Shown in pieces: positions 55,201-64,000 of a stretch of DNA of 64,000 bases (its first letter is position 1; each line of letters starts with the position of its first letter). The translations under genes were made by a program, and so were the position numbers. Origin of the DNA: Cutibacterium porci (GTDB lineage Bacteria > Actinomycetota > Actinomycetes > Propionibacteriales > Propionibacteriaceae); contig NZ_VUMG01000005.1 in assembly GCF_009696315.1 (NCBI RefSeq), forward strand, positions 86,218 to 150,217, read 5' to 3'. The notes under the pieces are model-generated. The model was given only the letters and a program-made list of their open reading frames with translations, had not been told where the DNA came from and did not search any database.

Positions 55201-56427
55201 TCACGTATGCTCAGCAGCCAGGTCATCGTGGTCAGGCGGAAGCTCGCTCGCCGGGGTCTCCGGATTCAAGGCTTTAATGAAAGCCACTCCAAATGCGACG
55301 ATCGGGATGGCGAATAGAGCACCGACGATACCGGAGATGATGGCGCCGACAGCGATGCCGAGCAGCACGATGAGCGGATGGATGGAAACGGCCTTACCTA
55401 GCAGGAAGGGCTGTAGGACGTGTCCTTCGATCTGCATGACGGCGACGAAGACGATAAGCATGATGACGGCCTTGAAGAAGCCAAGGGTCACCAGCACCAC
55501 ACCGACGGCGACGACACCCGCTGTCAACGCACCAACAATGGGGACGAAGGCCAAGATAAAGGTCAGAGCGCCGATCGCTACTGACATTGACGACCCGATA
55601 ATGGCGGCACCGATCCCAGCGCCCAGACCGTCAACAAATGCGACAATGACCGCAGCGCGCACATAGGCGACCAGCGCAACCCAGCCGCGCTTCGCGGCGT
55701 CAAGGATCTTGCCGCGGTGCTCGCGCGGGACGAGGATCGCTGACTTCTCGGCCAATTTGTCGCCTTCGTAAACGAAAAAGAACGTTGCAAATAGCGCCAT
55801 GACAAGGCCGGCGCCAAACCGCCCAATCTGGGTGCCAGCTGCCGCTGCGGCCGAGGCGATGCGCCCCTGGGACCCTGACATGGCTGCTTCAGCCTTGTGC
55901 ATGAGGTCATTGAGCTGAGCCTCATTAGTGTGTAGCGGGCTCTGGGACAGCCACCGCAGAGCCTGTTGAAAACTGGCGACGCTTTGGTTGCCCAACTCAC
56001 GCCACTGCATGGCAATTTGGGCCCCAACAAGGGTAAATATCCCGCCAACGACGATAATAAGGAGCAATAAGCAGATACCCGAAGCGATGCCACGATGGAT
56101 GTGATGCCGCGACAACCAATTTGCGAGCGGCCACATAGCGGCCGTAAGCATGATCGCCACCGCTACTGGTACAGACACCTCAGAGGCTGCGTGGAGAACT
56201 TGGTAGAGGCCATAAACGAAGGCCGCAATGATGAGTATCCGCCAGCACCAGCCGGCAGCGGTGCGCAGGCCACTGGGGACGTCCTCGACGGGAGCCGACA
56301 TTGGCTGGCGCGTCGTCTGAGCAACCTCGGAATTAGAGGTAGGGGTAACCGTGTCATCGTCAACTCCACTGCGCGAGGACGCCAGCGGCGGTGTGGGGGT
56401 CTTCCTACCCGAGTTAAAGAACTTCAT
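55201..56427 (-). CDS. AI-2E family transporter (YdgG/TqsA type)
   Basis: 408 residues from the ATG at 56427, behind GGAAGGG. The N-terminal 60 residues are cytosolic. Then come eight helices, the first being WCWRILIIAAFVYGLYQV. Family blocks are AAMWPLANWLSRHHIHRGIA, a cytosolic stretch with the WVALVAYVRAAVIVAFVDGL region, FVPIVGALTAGVVAVGVVLV and QIEGHVLQPFLLGKAVSIHP. Relatives are AI-2 exporters or Na+/H+ antiporters, so the substrate is open. A similar gene lies in the same area in M. tuberculosis (Rv1101c). Confidence 0.93.
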   Translation of the reverse strand: MKFFNSGRKTPTPPLASSRSGVDDDTVTPTSNSEVAQTTRQPMSAPVEDVPSGLRTAAGWCWRILIIAAFVYGLYQVLHAASEVSVPVAVAIMLTAAMWPLANWLSRHHIHRGIASGICLLLLIIVVGGIFTLVGAQIAMQWRELGNQSVASFQQALRWLSQSPLHTNEAQLNDLMHKAEAAMSGSQGRIASAAAAAGTQIGRFGAGLVMALFATFFFVYEGDKLAEKSAILVPREHRGKILDAAKRGWVALVAYVRAAVIVAFVDGLGAGIGAAIIGSSMSVAIGALTFILAFVPIVGALTAGVVAVGVVLVTLGFFKAVIMLIVFVAVMQIEGHVLQPFLLGKAVSIHPLIVLLGIAVGAIISGIVGALFAIPIVAFGVAFIKALNPETPASELPPDHDDLAAEHT

Positions 56428-56523
56428 GGGTCCCTTCCGGAATAGTGTGACGGAGCTGGGGCTCCAGGTGATCACAGGGTAGCGTCATGCATGTTATCCG
56501 TATGTTTTCTCCTGGAGGCCACC

Positions 56524-57207
56524 GTGGTTGCTCGTCCACTTGCTGAACTCGTCGCACCGGATTGGGCAGAAGCATTAGCAGGTGTAGAACCCCGGATCCA
56601 CGATATGGGCATGTTTCTGCGAGCAGAAACGGCTGCTGGTCGAGGATTTTTGCCTCATGGTGACCGTATTCTGCGTGCCTTCTCACGCCCGATGGCTGAC
56701 GTCCGCGTGCTTATCGTCGGTCAGGATCCCTACCCGACCCCCGGGCATCCGGTAGGTCTGAGCTTTTCAGTGGAGCGAGACGTCCGACCGCTACCACGGT
56801 CGTTGCAAAACATCTACGCCGAGTTGCAGTCAGACCTCGGTATCGCACCGTGTGAGCACGGTGATCTCACCGACTGGTTTGAGCAAGGAGTGCTGCTGTT
56901 GAACCGGTGCCTGACTGTCCAGCCGGGGCGGCCAGCCTCTCACCGAGGCAAGGGATGGGAAGAGGTCACCCAGACGGCAATCGAGGCTCTGGTAGCTCGT
57001 GGCGGTCCACTCGTCGCGATCTTGTGGGGACGCGACGCGCAATCCCTCCAGCCCATGCTGGGCGACGTTCCTATTGTGAAATCCTCGCACCCGTCCCCAA
57101 TGTCAGCCCGATACGGTTTCTTCGGGTCCCGGCCCTTCAGCCGCACGAATGAGTTACTTGTACAGCAAGGGGCCAACCCCATCAACTGGGATTTAACGTC
57201 TCAGTGA
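56524..57207 (+). CDS. ung: Uracil-DNA glycosylase, family 1
   Basis: 227 residues from a GTG at 56524, behind GGAGG. The water-activating motif is [18 protein letters not shown] (Asp near 68), and the uracil-side block is [19 protein letters not shown]. The minor-groove loop [19 protein letters not shown] contains the catalytic His in HPSP. It excises uracil from DNA. It converges with metS. Confidence 0.95.
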   Translation: MVARPLAELVAPDWAEALAGVEPRIHDMGMFLRAETAAGRGFLPHGDRILRAFSRPMADVRVLIVGQDPYPTPGHPVGLSFSVERDVRPLPRSLQNIYAELQSDLGIAPCEHGDLTDWFEQGVLLLNRCLTVQPGRPASHRGKGWEEVTQTAIEALVARGGPLVAILWGRDAQSLQPMLGDVPIVKSSHPSPMSARYGFFGSRPFSRTNELLVQQGANPINWDLTSQ

Positions 57208-57234
57208 TCCGGGCCCTCGTGTCAAGCTTTCTCG

Positions 57235-57339
57235 TCAGTCTTGTTCAGGATGATGGAAGAGCGAGATGGCCGACGCGGTGAGTCCACCCCACACCGTCAC
57301 CATCGCAATGATCATCATGACGATCGCTGATGCGCTCAT
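57235..57339 (-). CDS. metS: Methionine/alanine importer small subunit MetS
   Basis: 34 residues from the ATG at 57339, whose start overlaps the stop of metP (ATGA). The chain is one helix with a short acidic tail: MSASAIVMMIIAMVTVWGG, then LTASAISLFHHPEQD. It closely resembles the MetS family, small subunits of the Corynebacterium glutamicum MetPS type. In that species the small protein is required for transport by MetP. The gene is short enough to be missed by common length cutoffs. Confidence 0.9.
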   Translation of the reverse strand: MSASAIVMMIIAMVTVWGGLTASAISLFHHPEQD

Positions 57340-58955
57340 ACCAGTGCTCCTTCCTGGGTGTCGTGGGTGTTTTCGCGAGCTAGCTCCTCTTCTTGGGTGA
57401 GCTCATGATGAATCGCCGAGCGATGCGGCCACGGAATGAGTGACAGCACTACCGCCACGACAACGACGAGAACCGACATTCCCCAGCCAAAAATCCCGAC
57501 GAAGTTTCCCGGCATCCCGCCGTATCCCTTGTTCGCGACAGTGATGATCTCGGTGATCCACAGGCCCAACAGCACCAACGGGGCGACGACGCTGACCAGG
57601 GCCATCCACACCTTGTTGACCTTGAACGAGGAGTACTCGTTGAGGTGATCGCGCAACACTGGCAACGCCCGCAACCCCCAGGAAATGACCAAACTCGCAA
57701 CCAGAGCAACCCCCACGATGCCGATGTTGTTAATGAAGTGGTCGGTGACGTCAAGCAAATTGAGACCCGTCGTCGTCGGGAACAACACGATCGACGCGAT
57801 GGCCGTCACTCCGCCGATGATCCAGGTGGCCGCCTTACGCGACGTACCTGTCTTCTCTCGGAACGCAGCGATGACAACCTCGAGCAAACTAATCATCGAG
57901 GTAATGCCGGCAAAGACCAGGGAAACAAAGAACAGCACCCCCAGGATCGGTCCGACAGCACCGGCTTGGCTGATGATCTGTGGGAAAGCGATAAAGGCCA
58001 ACCCGATCCCCGAACCAGCGACCTCACTCACCGGCTTACCGGATGCAGTCGCCATGAATCCGAGGGCAGCGAAGACACCGAGACCCGCAAGGATTTCAAA
58101 AGATGAGTTCGCGAATCCCACAACCAAGCCAGACCCCGTCAGGTCAGACTTCGGCTTGAGGTAGGACGCGTAGGTCACCATGATCCCGAACCCAACCGAT
58201 AGCGAGAAAAAGATCTGCCCGTACGCGGCCATCCACACCTGATAGTTGCCTAGAGCAGCCCATGACGGAGTAAACAACGCATTGAGTCCGAGTGAAGCAC
58301 CGTCGAGCGTGAGGGCGACGATAACCAATGCAATGAACATCACGGCGAGTAGGGGCATGAATACCCACGATGCTCGGGTAATGCCCTTCTCGACGCCGGT
58401 CGCCATGATGGCGAGCACAAAAAGCCACAGCAACAACAACGGCCAGAACACGCCAGACACGAAGTGAAACTCGACGTCAACGTTGCTCGCCACATGCAGG
58501 AAGCTGCCGGTGAGGAACCCCTCGGGGTCGTTTCCCCACGCTTTCGTCACAGAGAATCCGACGTAACGGATAGCCCACGCAATGATGACCGCGTAGTAGA
58601 TGACGATTACCCAACAAATGAGGGTCTGCCACCACCCAATAGCCTCCATGCGCTTATTAAGACGGCGTAGCGCCATCGGCGGGGAGCCCCGGAACTTGTG
58701 TCCGACAGCGTAGTCGAGGAACAACAACGGAATACCAGCCGTGAGCAGAGCCACCAGATAAGGCACAACGAAAGCTCCGCCACCATTGCTGTAGGCAACA
58801 TAAGGGAACCTCCAAATGTTGCCCAATCCGACCGCAGAACCGATAGCAGCGATGAGAAAGGCACCTCGCCCGGTGAAACTTTCACGCCGCTGTGGCTTCC
58901 CAGTGGTGCGCCCCCCACCTGCAACGGTCGCACCAGACTGCGCGAGGTCAGACAT
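57336..58955 (-). CDS. metP: NSS-family sodium-dependent transporter MetP
   Basis: 539 residues from the ATG at 58955, behind AGGAAAGG. Twelve or so helices. The first holds the unwound sodium and substrate site, FLIAAIGSAVGLGNIWRFPYVAYSNGGGAF. The second is FVVPYLVALLTAGIPLLFLDYAVGH. QIFFSLSVGFGIMVTYASYL marks helix 6. The neighbouring metS makes a methionine (and alanine) importer the best specific call; other NSS members carry glycine, tyrosine or tryptophan. Confidence 0.9.
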   Translation of the reverse strand: MSDLAQSGATVAGGGRTTGKPQRRESFTGRGAFLIAAIGSAVGLGNIWRFPYVAYSNGGGAFVVPYLVALLTAGIPLLFLDYAVGHKFRGSPPMALRRLNKRMEAIGWWQTLICWVIVIYYAVIIAWAIRYVGFSVTKAWGNDPEGFLTGSFLHVASNVDVEFHFVSGVFWPLLLLWLFVLAIMATGVEKGITRASWVFMPLLAVMFIALVIVALTLDGASLGLNALFTPSWAALGNYQVWMAAYGQIFFSLSVGFGIMVTYASYLKPKSDLTGSGLVVGFANSSFEILAGLGVFAALGFMATASGKPVSEVAGSGIGLAFIAFPQIISQAGAVGPILGVLFFVSLVFAGITSMISLLEVVIAAFREKTGTSRKAATWIIGGVTAIASIVLFPTTTGLNLLDVTDHFINNIGIVGVALVASLVISWGLRALPVLRDHLNEYSSFKVNKVWMALVSVVAPLVLLGLWITEIITVANKGYGGMPGNFVGIFGWGMSVLVVVVAVVLSLIPWPHRSAIHHELTQEEELARENTHDTQEGALV

Positions 58956-59108
58956 GTTGATCCTTTCCTGCGGTGAACTTCGGTGACACAGTCTCACATA
59001 ATGAAGAGTTGGGACCAGATCATGGACCACCCCTTGAGATGGACAGGAATGGATCGCAACGGTGGTTCGTTGACGTGACGACACATTTGACCTGACAGGA
59101 GAAGGTGC

Positions 59109-59741
59109 ATGAATAAAACGGACATCGTCTCACCGGAAAACGCGCTTCCTGGGGGTCATACCCCTGTACTCGTCATGCCGTTTTTCCACCGAGTGACCGG
59201 AGACCGGCTCGATCGCTCCTTTTCAGGCTCAGAGACGATCTATCTGGCCATGGGATGCTTTTGGGGAGCTAAAAAGCTCTTTTGGACCACCGACGGGGTG
59301 CTGCAGACCGCCGTCGGGTACATGGGTGGATTCACTCCAAACCCCACCTACCGTGAAGTGTGCACCGGAAGGACTGGTCACGCTGAAACCGTTCGGGTGA
59401 CTTACGATCCAAGCCAGGTCTCGACCGAGACGATCCTCACTGCCTTCTTTGAAAACCACGACCCCACTCAGGGAATGCGGCAGGGCAATGACGTGGGCAC
59501 CCAATACCGCTCAGCGATCTGGTGTTCTACCACCGAGCAGTTCATGGCAGCTACCACCCTTAAAGGCACTTTCCAAGCCAACCTACTTAACGCCGGTTAT
59601 GGGGCTATCACCACCGCAATCTCCCTGGCCAACGGCGTTGAGTTCTACCTCGCGGAAGCTGAGCACCAGCAATACCTCGAAGAAAACCCCTCCGGCTACT
59701 GCCCCGTTCATGCCACCGGGGTGTGCCTGGCCAACTCGTGA
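59109..59741 (+). CDS. msrA: Peptide methionine-S-sulfoxide reductase
   Basis: 210 residues, AGGAGAAGG upstream of the ATG. The catalytic Cys50 is in ETIYLAMGCFWGAKKLFWTT. VGYMGGFTPNPTYREVCTGRTGHAE and FFENHDPTQGMRQGNDVGTQYRSAI are typical; recycling cysteines lie in the tail (GYCPVHATGVCLAN). It reduces the S-epimer of methionine sulfoxide. It is divergent from the methionine importer genes, a link in methionine supply and repair. Confidence 0.96.
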   Translation: MNKTDIVSPENALPGGHTPVLVMPFFHRVTGDRLDRSFSGSETIYLAMGCFWGAKKLFWTTDGVLQTAVGYMGGFTPNPTYREVCTGRTGHAETVRVTYDPSQVSTETILTAFFENHDPTQGMRQGNDVGTQYRSAIWCSTTEQFMAATTLKGTFQANLLNAGYGAITTAISLANGVEFYLAEAEHQQYLEENPSGYCPVHATGVCLANS

Positions 59742-59853
59742 GGACGGAGCTCTCCTCGGCGCCCCGGATCCACCCGGTCGCGGCACGATTGACCGCCACG
59801 ATGCAGCTTTCACGCCCTCGGAGCATCATGGATAGCACCACGAAGGGAGATTC

Positions 59854-60717
59854 ATGAAGTACCGCCAGATCGGACCTTTCCGCACGTCAGCAATCGCGTA
59901 CGGCTCGATGCCGCTATCTATTGAGGGCCGGCCCCACCGTGATGCCGCGATCAAGGTCCTCCACGACGTCCTCGACGCCGGGTGCACTCATATCGACACG
60001 GCGTGGGCCTACTACCAGGCGGGAGGCGAAGAACAGTACGGCGAAAAACTCGTCGCCGACGCTTTGGCGTCCTGGGAGGGTGACCGTTCGACGATCTCGG
60101 TTGCTACCAAAGTGGGACACTTCCGCTGCTTCAATGACGCCGGGCAGGCCGTCTGGGACGTCGATGGATCGCCCCAGCGGCTGCGTCGTGATGCCCAACT
60201 GTCAGCCGAAGCATTGCGCACCGATCAGATCGACCTGCTCTACCTTCACCGTCCCGACCCGAAAGTTGACTACGAGGACATGGTGAAGACCCTGGCCAGC
60301 ATCCTGGATGACGGTTTGGCGCGTACTGCCGGCATCTCGAACGCGAACCCCGACCAAATTCGGCTAGCCCACGCCATCCTCGGTGATCGTCTCGTAGCAG
60401 TACAGAACCAGTTCTCCCCAGGATTCATGTCGTCGCGTCCAGAGATGGAGTTGTGCGGCGAGTTGGGGCTGGCCTTTGTGGCGTGGAGCCCGCTGGGCGG
60501 ATACCGTCGTCCCCTCGACGAAGACGCATTCGCGGCTTTCCAGCGTATCGCCGATGCGCGCGGCATCAGCCGGGCACAGGTCATCCTCGCGTGGGAACTC
60601 AAGCAAGGCCCGCACGTCATCCCGATTCCCGGCTCCCATCGTTCCCAGACGATTCTCGACTCTCTCAACGCCGTCGACCTCACACTGACCGATGAGGAGC
60701 TTGCCCGGCTACCGTAA
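59854..60717 (+). CDS. Aldo/keto reductase
   Basis: 287 residues. The tetrad is Asp and Tyr in THIDTAWAYYQAGGE, Lys in VATKVGHFRC, His in LLYLHRPDPKVDY. VILAWELKQGPHVIPIPGSHR is the NADP-binding end. It resembles the PdxI/YdbC-like pyridoxal reductase group more than the gene at 21613. Substrate open. GAAGGGAG lies upstream of the ATG. It converges with the OPT transporter gene three bases away. Confidence 0.9.
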   Translation: MKYRQIGPFRTSAIAYGSMPLSIEGRPHRDAAIKVLHDVLDAGCTHIDTAWAYYQAGGEEQYGEKLVADALASWEGDRSTISVATKVGHFRCFNDAGQAVWDVDGSPQRLRRDAQLSAEALRTDQIDLLYLHRPDPKVDYEDMVKTLASILDDGLARTAGISNANPDQIRLAHAILGDRLVAVQNQFSPGFMSSRPEMELCGELGLAFVAWSPLGGYRRPLDEDAFAAFQRIADARGISRAQVILAWELKQGPHVIPIPGSHRSQTILDSLNAVDLTLTDEELARLP

Positions 60718-60720
60718 TCC

Positions 60721-62709
60721 TCAGACTTCGACGCGCTCTTTCGCCTCGCGCTTGGTCCACTGGTACAGGGCCGCGATTGCAGCAACGAAAATAATCACGC
60801 CGACAATCCCTGCACCGCCGTCCCACGACTCAGGCGCGATCGCGATAGCGTCCTCGGACCCTGCCGCTGCGATCATCGCGGCATAAATGACGCCAAATAT
60901 CGACTCACCGACGATGAGGCCCGTAGCCAGCAAGATGCCGGTGCGCTTCTTACCTTCGACGTCGCCGCTGGTGTGAGCGGCCCACCTGTCGAATAGCCAA
61001 CCGAGCGCAGCACCAATCGGGATGGTCAGGGACAACGTCATCGGCAGGTACATGCCCATACCGACGGCGAGCGGCGGAAGGGAGAACTTCTTGGTGGTGT
61101 GAGTGAGAATCTCGTCAATGACGATGACGCCAACACCTACCAAGGCACCAATCCCCATAAGTCCCCAGTCAAGGGACCCACCGAAAACACCGGTAGCGAG
61201 CGAGGAAATAAGAGTAGCTTGCGGCGCCTGGAGAGCATCTGGGCCAGCACCCGGAGCGCCTTGGAAACCAAAGGCCGTCTGCATGAGCTGCATCACCGGC
61301 GGAATGATCGCTGAACCAAAGATGACGCCAATGATGAGCGCAATCTGCTGCTTCCACGGCGTCGAACCGACCAGCTGGCCTGTTTTCAGGTCCTGCAAAT
61401 TGTCATTCGAGATCGTGGCGATACCAAAGACGATAGATGCGGTGAACAAGGTGTAGGCCACGAGCTTGACTGTCTCATCGCCACCCACGGTGCCATACGT
61501 GAGCTTAATGAGCAGCGCAGCTACCAAGACGACAAGAATGCCGACACCAGAGATCGGGCTGTTCGATGCGCCAATAAGGCCAGCCATGTAGCCACACACC
61601 GAAGCAACGGCCAAACCGACCAACAAAATGAAGACCAAGCTCACAACAATGACACCGGTCATAGACCGCGAGACGACCATGTCGCGGGCAAACCCCCACA
61701 GCAGCAAGCCAATCGGAATCATCGAGATCAGGACGACGGTCAAGACGACAGAAATCGGCAGGTCGCGCTCAGTCAGCGGAACCTCCCCGCCCTCGTGGCG
61801 AGTCTTGGAGGACCGCATGGAATCGCTGATGCCCCTCGTAATCGGCCCGATGACTTTAATAAGGGTCCAAATGGCTGCGACACCGATAGCGCCAGCACCG
61901 ACGAAGCGAACATCGCTGGAGAAAACGTCTTGGATGACGCTGAGGTCACTACCGACCTTGCCCGACACCCGCCACGGCAGAATCGCGCCATACGAAATAA
62001 TAAGACCGACGAGCATGGCTGCAGCAACGGCGACGCCAACCAAGTGACCGACGCCGATGAGGGCCATCGACATGCTTACACCGACCATCGAGCCGCTGCT
62101 ATCACCAGCTTTGAAGGGTTTGGTCAGGGCAGACTTCACAAGCTTGAGATCCGACAACAGTGCGTACCCTGCTGAGACGAGCGACCCGACGATGATAACG
62201 CGCAGACCCACCTTGTTGGCCTCTGCGGCACCAGCCGAATCGCCGACCTTAAGCACCTCGGCTCCGGCAACGCCCTCAGGGTAGGGAAGGTCTGAGCCAG
62301 TGACGAGGGCTCGGCGTAACGGAATCGAGTACATGACGCCAAGGACGCCGCCTACCAGACAGATAGCCAGGGTGGTCCAGTACGGAAATCCCGTCCACCA
62401 GCCAACCATAATGAGGCCGGGGAGGACGAAGATGATCGCCGACAAGGTTCCAGCCGCCGAAGCGATGGTCTGGACGATGTTGTTCTCTTCAACCGAGTGT
62501 CCCTTAAAGTGCCGCAATACGGCCATTGAGATGACGGCGGCCGGAATAGATGTGGCAAAGGTCAGACCGACCTTGAGCCCGAGATAGACGTTCGCCGCAG
62601 TAAAAACCAACGTCATGAGGCCGCCGAGGATTATGCCTCGTAGCGTCAATTCACGTATTGAGGTACCCGGCTGTCGGGCTGACGCTGACGAGCTCGATAG
62701 GTCAGACAT
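60721..62709 (-). CDS. OPT family oligopeptide transporter
   Basis: 662 residues with about 16 helices. The N-terminal REL TLRGIILGGLMTLVFTAANVYLGLKVG-type start (RELTLRGIILGG, then VYLGLKVGLTFATSIPAAV), DLPYPEGVAGAEVLKVGD and the long EGKKRTGILLATGLIVGES near the end are typical of the bacterial OPT/YbgH-like branch. It probably imports peptides, or a metal-chelate. No binding protein lies nearby, and none is needed by this family. Confidence 0.94.
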   Translation of the reverse strand: MSDLSSSSASARQPGTSIRELTLRGIILGGLMTLVFTAANVYLGLKVGLTFATSIPAAVISMAVLRHFKGHSVEENNIVQTIASAAGTLSAIIFVLPGLIMVGWWTGFPYWTTLAICLVGGVLGVMYSIPLRRALVTGSDLPYPEGVAGAEVLKVGDSAGAAEANKVGLRVIIVGSLVSAGYALLSDLKLVKSALTKPFKAGDSSGSMVGVSMSMALIGVGHLVGVAVAAAMLVGLIISYGAILPWRVSGKVGSDLSVIQDVFSSDVRFVGAGAIGVAAIWTLIKVIGPITRGISDSMRSSKTRHEGGEVPLTERDLPISVVLTVVLISMIPIGLLLWGFARDMVVSRSMTGVIVVSLVFILLVGLAVASVCGYMAGLIGASNSPISGVGILVVLVAALLIKLTYGTVGGDETVKLVAYTLFTASIVFGIATISNDNLQDLKTGQLVGSTPWKQQIALIIGVIFGSAIIPPVMQLMQTAFGFQGAPGAGPDALQAPQATLISSLATGVFGGSLDWGLMGIGALVGVGVIVIDEILTHTTKKFSLPPLAVGMGMYLPMTLSLTIPIGAALGWLFDRWAAHTSGDVEGKKRTGILLATGLIVGESIFGVIYAAMIAAAGSEDAIAIAPESWDGGAGIVGVIIFVAAIAALYQWTKREAKERVEV

Positions 62710-62783
62710 ACTCCCCTTCTTCCATAAGATGGCTCAACCACTATGCCACCATCACACGCAGAAAGTTCAGAAAGAACTGCCTT

Positions 62784-63293
62784 TTACACCAATTGTCGTC
62801 TGCCGGACTTCGGAAACACCCAAATGCTCAACATCACATAGACGTAAAGCCCCTCGATGCACGCCGCAGTCAGCCTGGCAAGCTCAAAATGAACACCAAC
62901 GTATTCCAGCAAAGATGACAGCCCAAGGGTCAAGCAGACGTAATTAGTCACCATTGTCACGACGTAGCGACCGCTTTGACGACCTAAGCTGCCATGGGAC
63001 TGAAAGTTCAGCCATCTATTGACAAAGAACGAGTAGATGGCGGATAGCCCATAACCCAGAGACACCGAAACTGGATACGGCAGTCTGACTCCCCGGAAGA
63101 ACACTGCCAATAGACTCATGTCGATAAGAAAACCCAGTCCATTAATGATGCAGTAGCCAATGAACGTGACGGGTAAGCCCGACAGTGGAAATGGCAGAAT
63201 GGAGTGGACAGTCAAGCACCCCCGCGCAAAGACGCGAGGAGCCGAGCGCCGAGGGATCCTTCTCACCCTGATACGTTTCGCGCTCGTTGCCAT
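62784..63293 (-). CDS. GtrA family membrane protein
   Basis: 169 residues by the longest frame, though homology starts near residue 35 (LPVTFIGYCIINGLGFLIDM), so the true start may be a TTG about 25 codons in. Four helices, with YGLSAIYSFFVNRWLNFQS as the signature. GtrA-type flippases move lipid-linked sugars for cell-wall or O-antigen glycosylation. No glycosyltransferase partner is in the window. Confidence 0.87.
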   Translation of the reverse strand: MATSAKRIRVRRIPRRSAPRVFARGCLTVHSILPFPLSGLPVTFIGYCIINGLGFLIDMSLLAVFFRGVRLPYPVSVSLGYGLSAIYSFFVNRWLNFQSHGSLGRQSGRYVVTMVTNYVCLTLGLSSLLEYVGVHFELARLTAACIEGLYVYVMLSIWVFPKSGRRQLV

Positions 63294-63350
63294 AAAGCCA
63301 TTCTTGCAGGCCTATCAAGCACCGTCGTCACCGGTCGATACTCTGACGCC

Positions 63351-63842
63351 ATGGCAACGACGAGACGAGCAACGCCAGCAGATCTACCACTCATGATCCA
63401 TGCCCTCAGGCATGCAGCAGGCGGGGTGAACGGACCACTCGACGTCGAGGAATGCCGGACGAGCCCAGCCATCGCTCATTACATCAACGGGTGGACGCCA
63501 GATCAGGTAGGCCTGATCTGTCTGGCCGCTAATACCCCCATCGGTGCCGCGTGGATACGTGATCTTCCCGAAACAGACCCTGGTTACGGATTCGTTGCCC
63601 CAGGGATCCCCGAATTGACGATCGCGATCTCTCCTCACCACCGTGGAAAAGGCCACGGCAGCTACCTGCTAGCAAGCCTCCTGGACTCCTGCCGTAGGAG
63701 CGGAATCAGGTCGGTCAGCGTCGGCGTTGATGCTGGTAATCCGGCCGCGGAATTGTTTCAGGAGGCGGGTTTTGTTTCGGTGTGTCGCAGGGATGGCCGA
63801 GTGGTGATGTTGCGGGTTAGTGACGCGTCTACTGGTGTATGA
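63351..63842 (+). CDS. GNAT-family N-acetyltransferase
   Basis: 163 residues from the ATG at 63351. The acetyl-CoA motif is ELTIAISPHHRGKGHGSYLL (the RGKGHG turn). The rest is a typical single GNAT fold, ending in AGNPAAELFQEAGFVSV. The acceptor is unknown. It is divergent from GtrA. Confidence 0.87.
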   Translation: MATTRRATPADLPLMIHALRHAAGGVNGPLDVEECRTSPAIAHYINGWTPDQVGLICLAANTPIGAAWIRDLPETDPGYGFVAPGIPELTIAISPHHRGKGHGSYLLASLLDSCRRSGIRSVSVGVDAGNPAAELFQEAGFVSVCRRDGRVVMLRVSDASTGV

Positions 63843-64000
63843 GTGGCATCAACGATGGTGTGAGGTGTGTCGATCGCGGTGTTGGGGTGGTGGGTTTCGG
63901 TAGTGAGGGTCTGGAGTTGGTGAGGGGGTTGCGGGGCACCCCCTGTCCCCTGTGCACGTGTCTTGTGGGTGTGTGCACACGCGCGTGTTGGACCCCACCC
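63839..64000 (+). other. G/T-rich, strand-asymmetric edge region
   Basis: From the GNAT stop to the window edge, the plus strand is strikingly rich in G and T (runs such as GGTGTTGGGGTGGTGGG). An open frame starting ATG at 63839 (overlapping the GNAT stop) reaches the edge, but its translation is low in complexity with many Gly, Val and Cys, and I do not recognise it. It may be non-coding, or the start of a gene outside. TGTGTGCACACGCGCGTG near 63970 is a small symmetric element. Confidence 0.4.

Noticed and set aside
1..64000. CRISPR arrays, insertion sequences, tRNA and rRNA genes
   Set aside because: I looked for regularly spaced repeats, transposase motifs and tRNA-like T-loop sequences and found none that hold up by eye.

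Overview
The window reads as a chromosomal segment of a high-GC Actinobacterium of the Propionibacteriaceae, most likely Cutibacterium acnes or a close relative. The main grounds are a two-subunit, B12-dependent methylmalonyl-CoA mutase with its GTPase (Wood-Werkman propionate fermentation), secreted proteins with LPXTG-like C-termini, and a right half ordered like the Mycobacterium tuberculosis greA to ychF region (Rv1080c-Rv1112, from memory). I see no insertion sequence, prophage, CRISPR array, rRNA or tRNA. Most of the segment is core genome, with a few accessory-looking pieces.

Layout, left to right. 0-10 kb: the tail of an ABC-3-type metal permease, a secreted phytase-like esterase ending in LPHTG, a small secreted protein followed by an ABC ATPase and an FtsX-like permease (a bacteriocin-like cassette), a polar amino-acid ABC importer, an S4 RNA-binding protein and a secreted subtilisin. 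10-16 kb: mutA-mutB-meaB on the minus strand, preceded by a clear cobalamin riboswitch. 16-25 kb: a serine hydrolase, UDP-glucose dehydrogenase, a GH13 enzyme, an APC permease, thiol peroxidase, housekeeping enzymes and a broken DUF4230 gene. 25-31 kb: a complete arginine deiminase operon arcD-arcA-arcB-arcC-argR. 31-38 kb: stress and detoxification genes, including a divergent ohr/ohrR pair with two visible operators. 38-57 kb: conserved genes (ychF, rmuC, ispH, xseAB, phoH, a short-chain Z-prenyl synthase, a DUF255 thioredoxin-like protein, greA, ung). 57-64 kb: a MetP/MetS methionine importer whose 34-residue small subunit is easily missed, msrA, an aldo/keto reductase, an OPT transporter, GtrA, an acetyltransferase, and a G/T-rich stretch at the edge.

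How the parts fit: MutAB and MeaB interconvert succinyl-CoA and methylmalonyl-CoA and need B12, and the mRNA leader appears to sense that cofactor. The Arc genes would give ATP and ammonia from arginine (energy and acid tolerance), with ArgR at the end of the operon. Tpx, Ohr and MsrA give peroxide and methionine-oxidation defence. The secreted subtilisin, phytase-like protein and beta-propeller phosphoesterase face the host or the environment. The observations most worth following are the B12 riboswitch in front of a B12-dependent enzyme, the small-protein/ABC cassette at 2.0-5.3 kb, and the two LPXTG-like endings that lack a membrane anchor.
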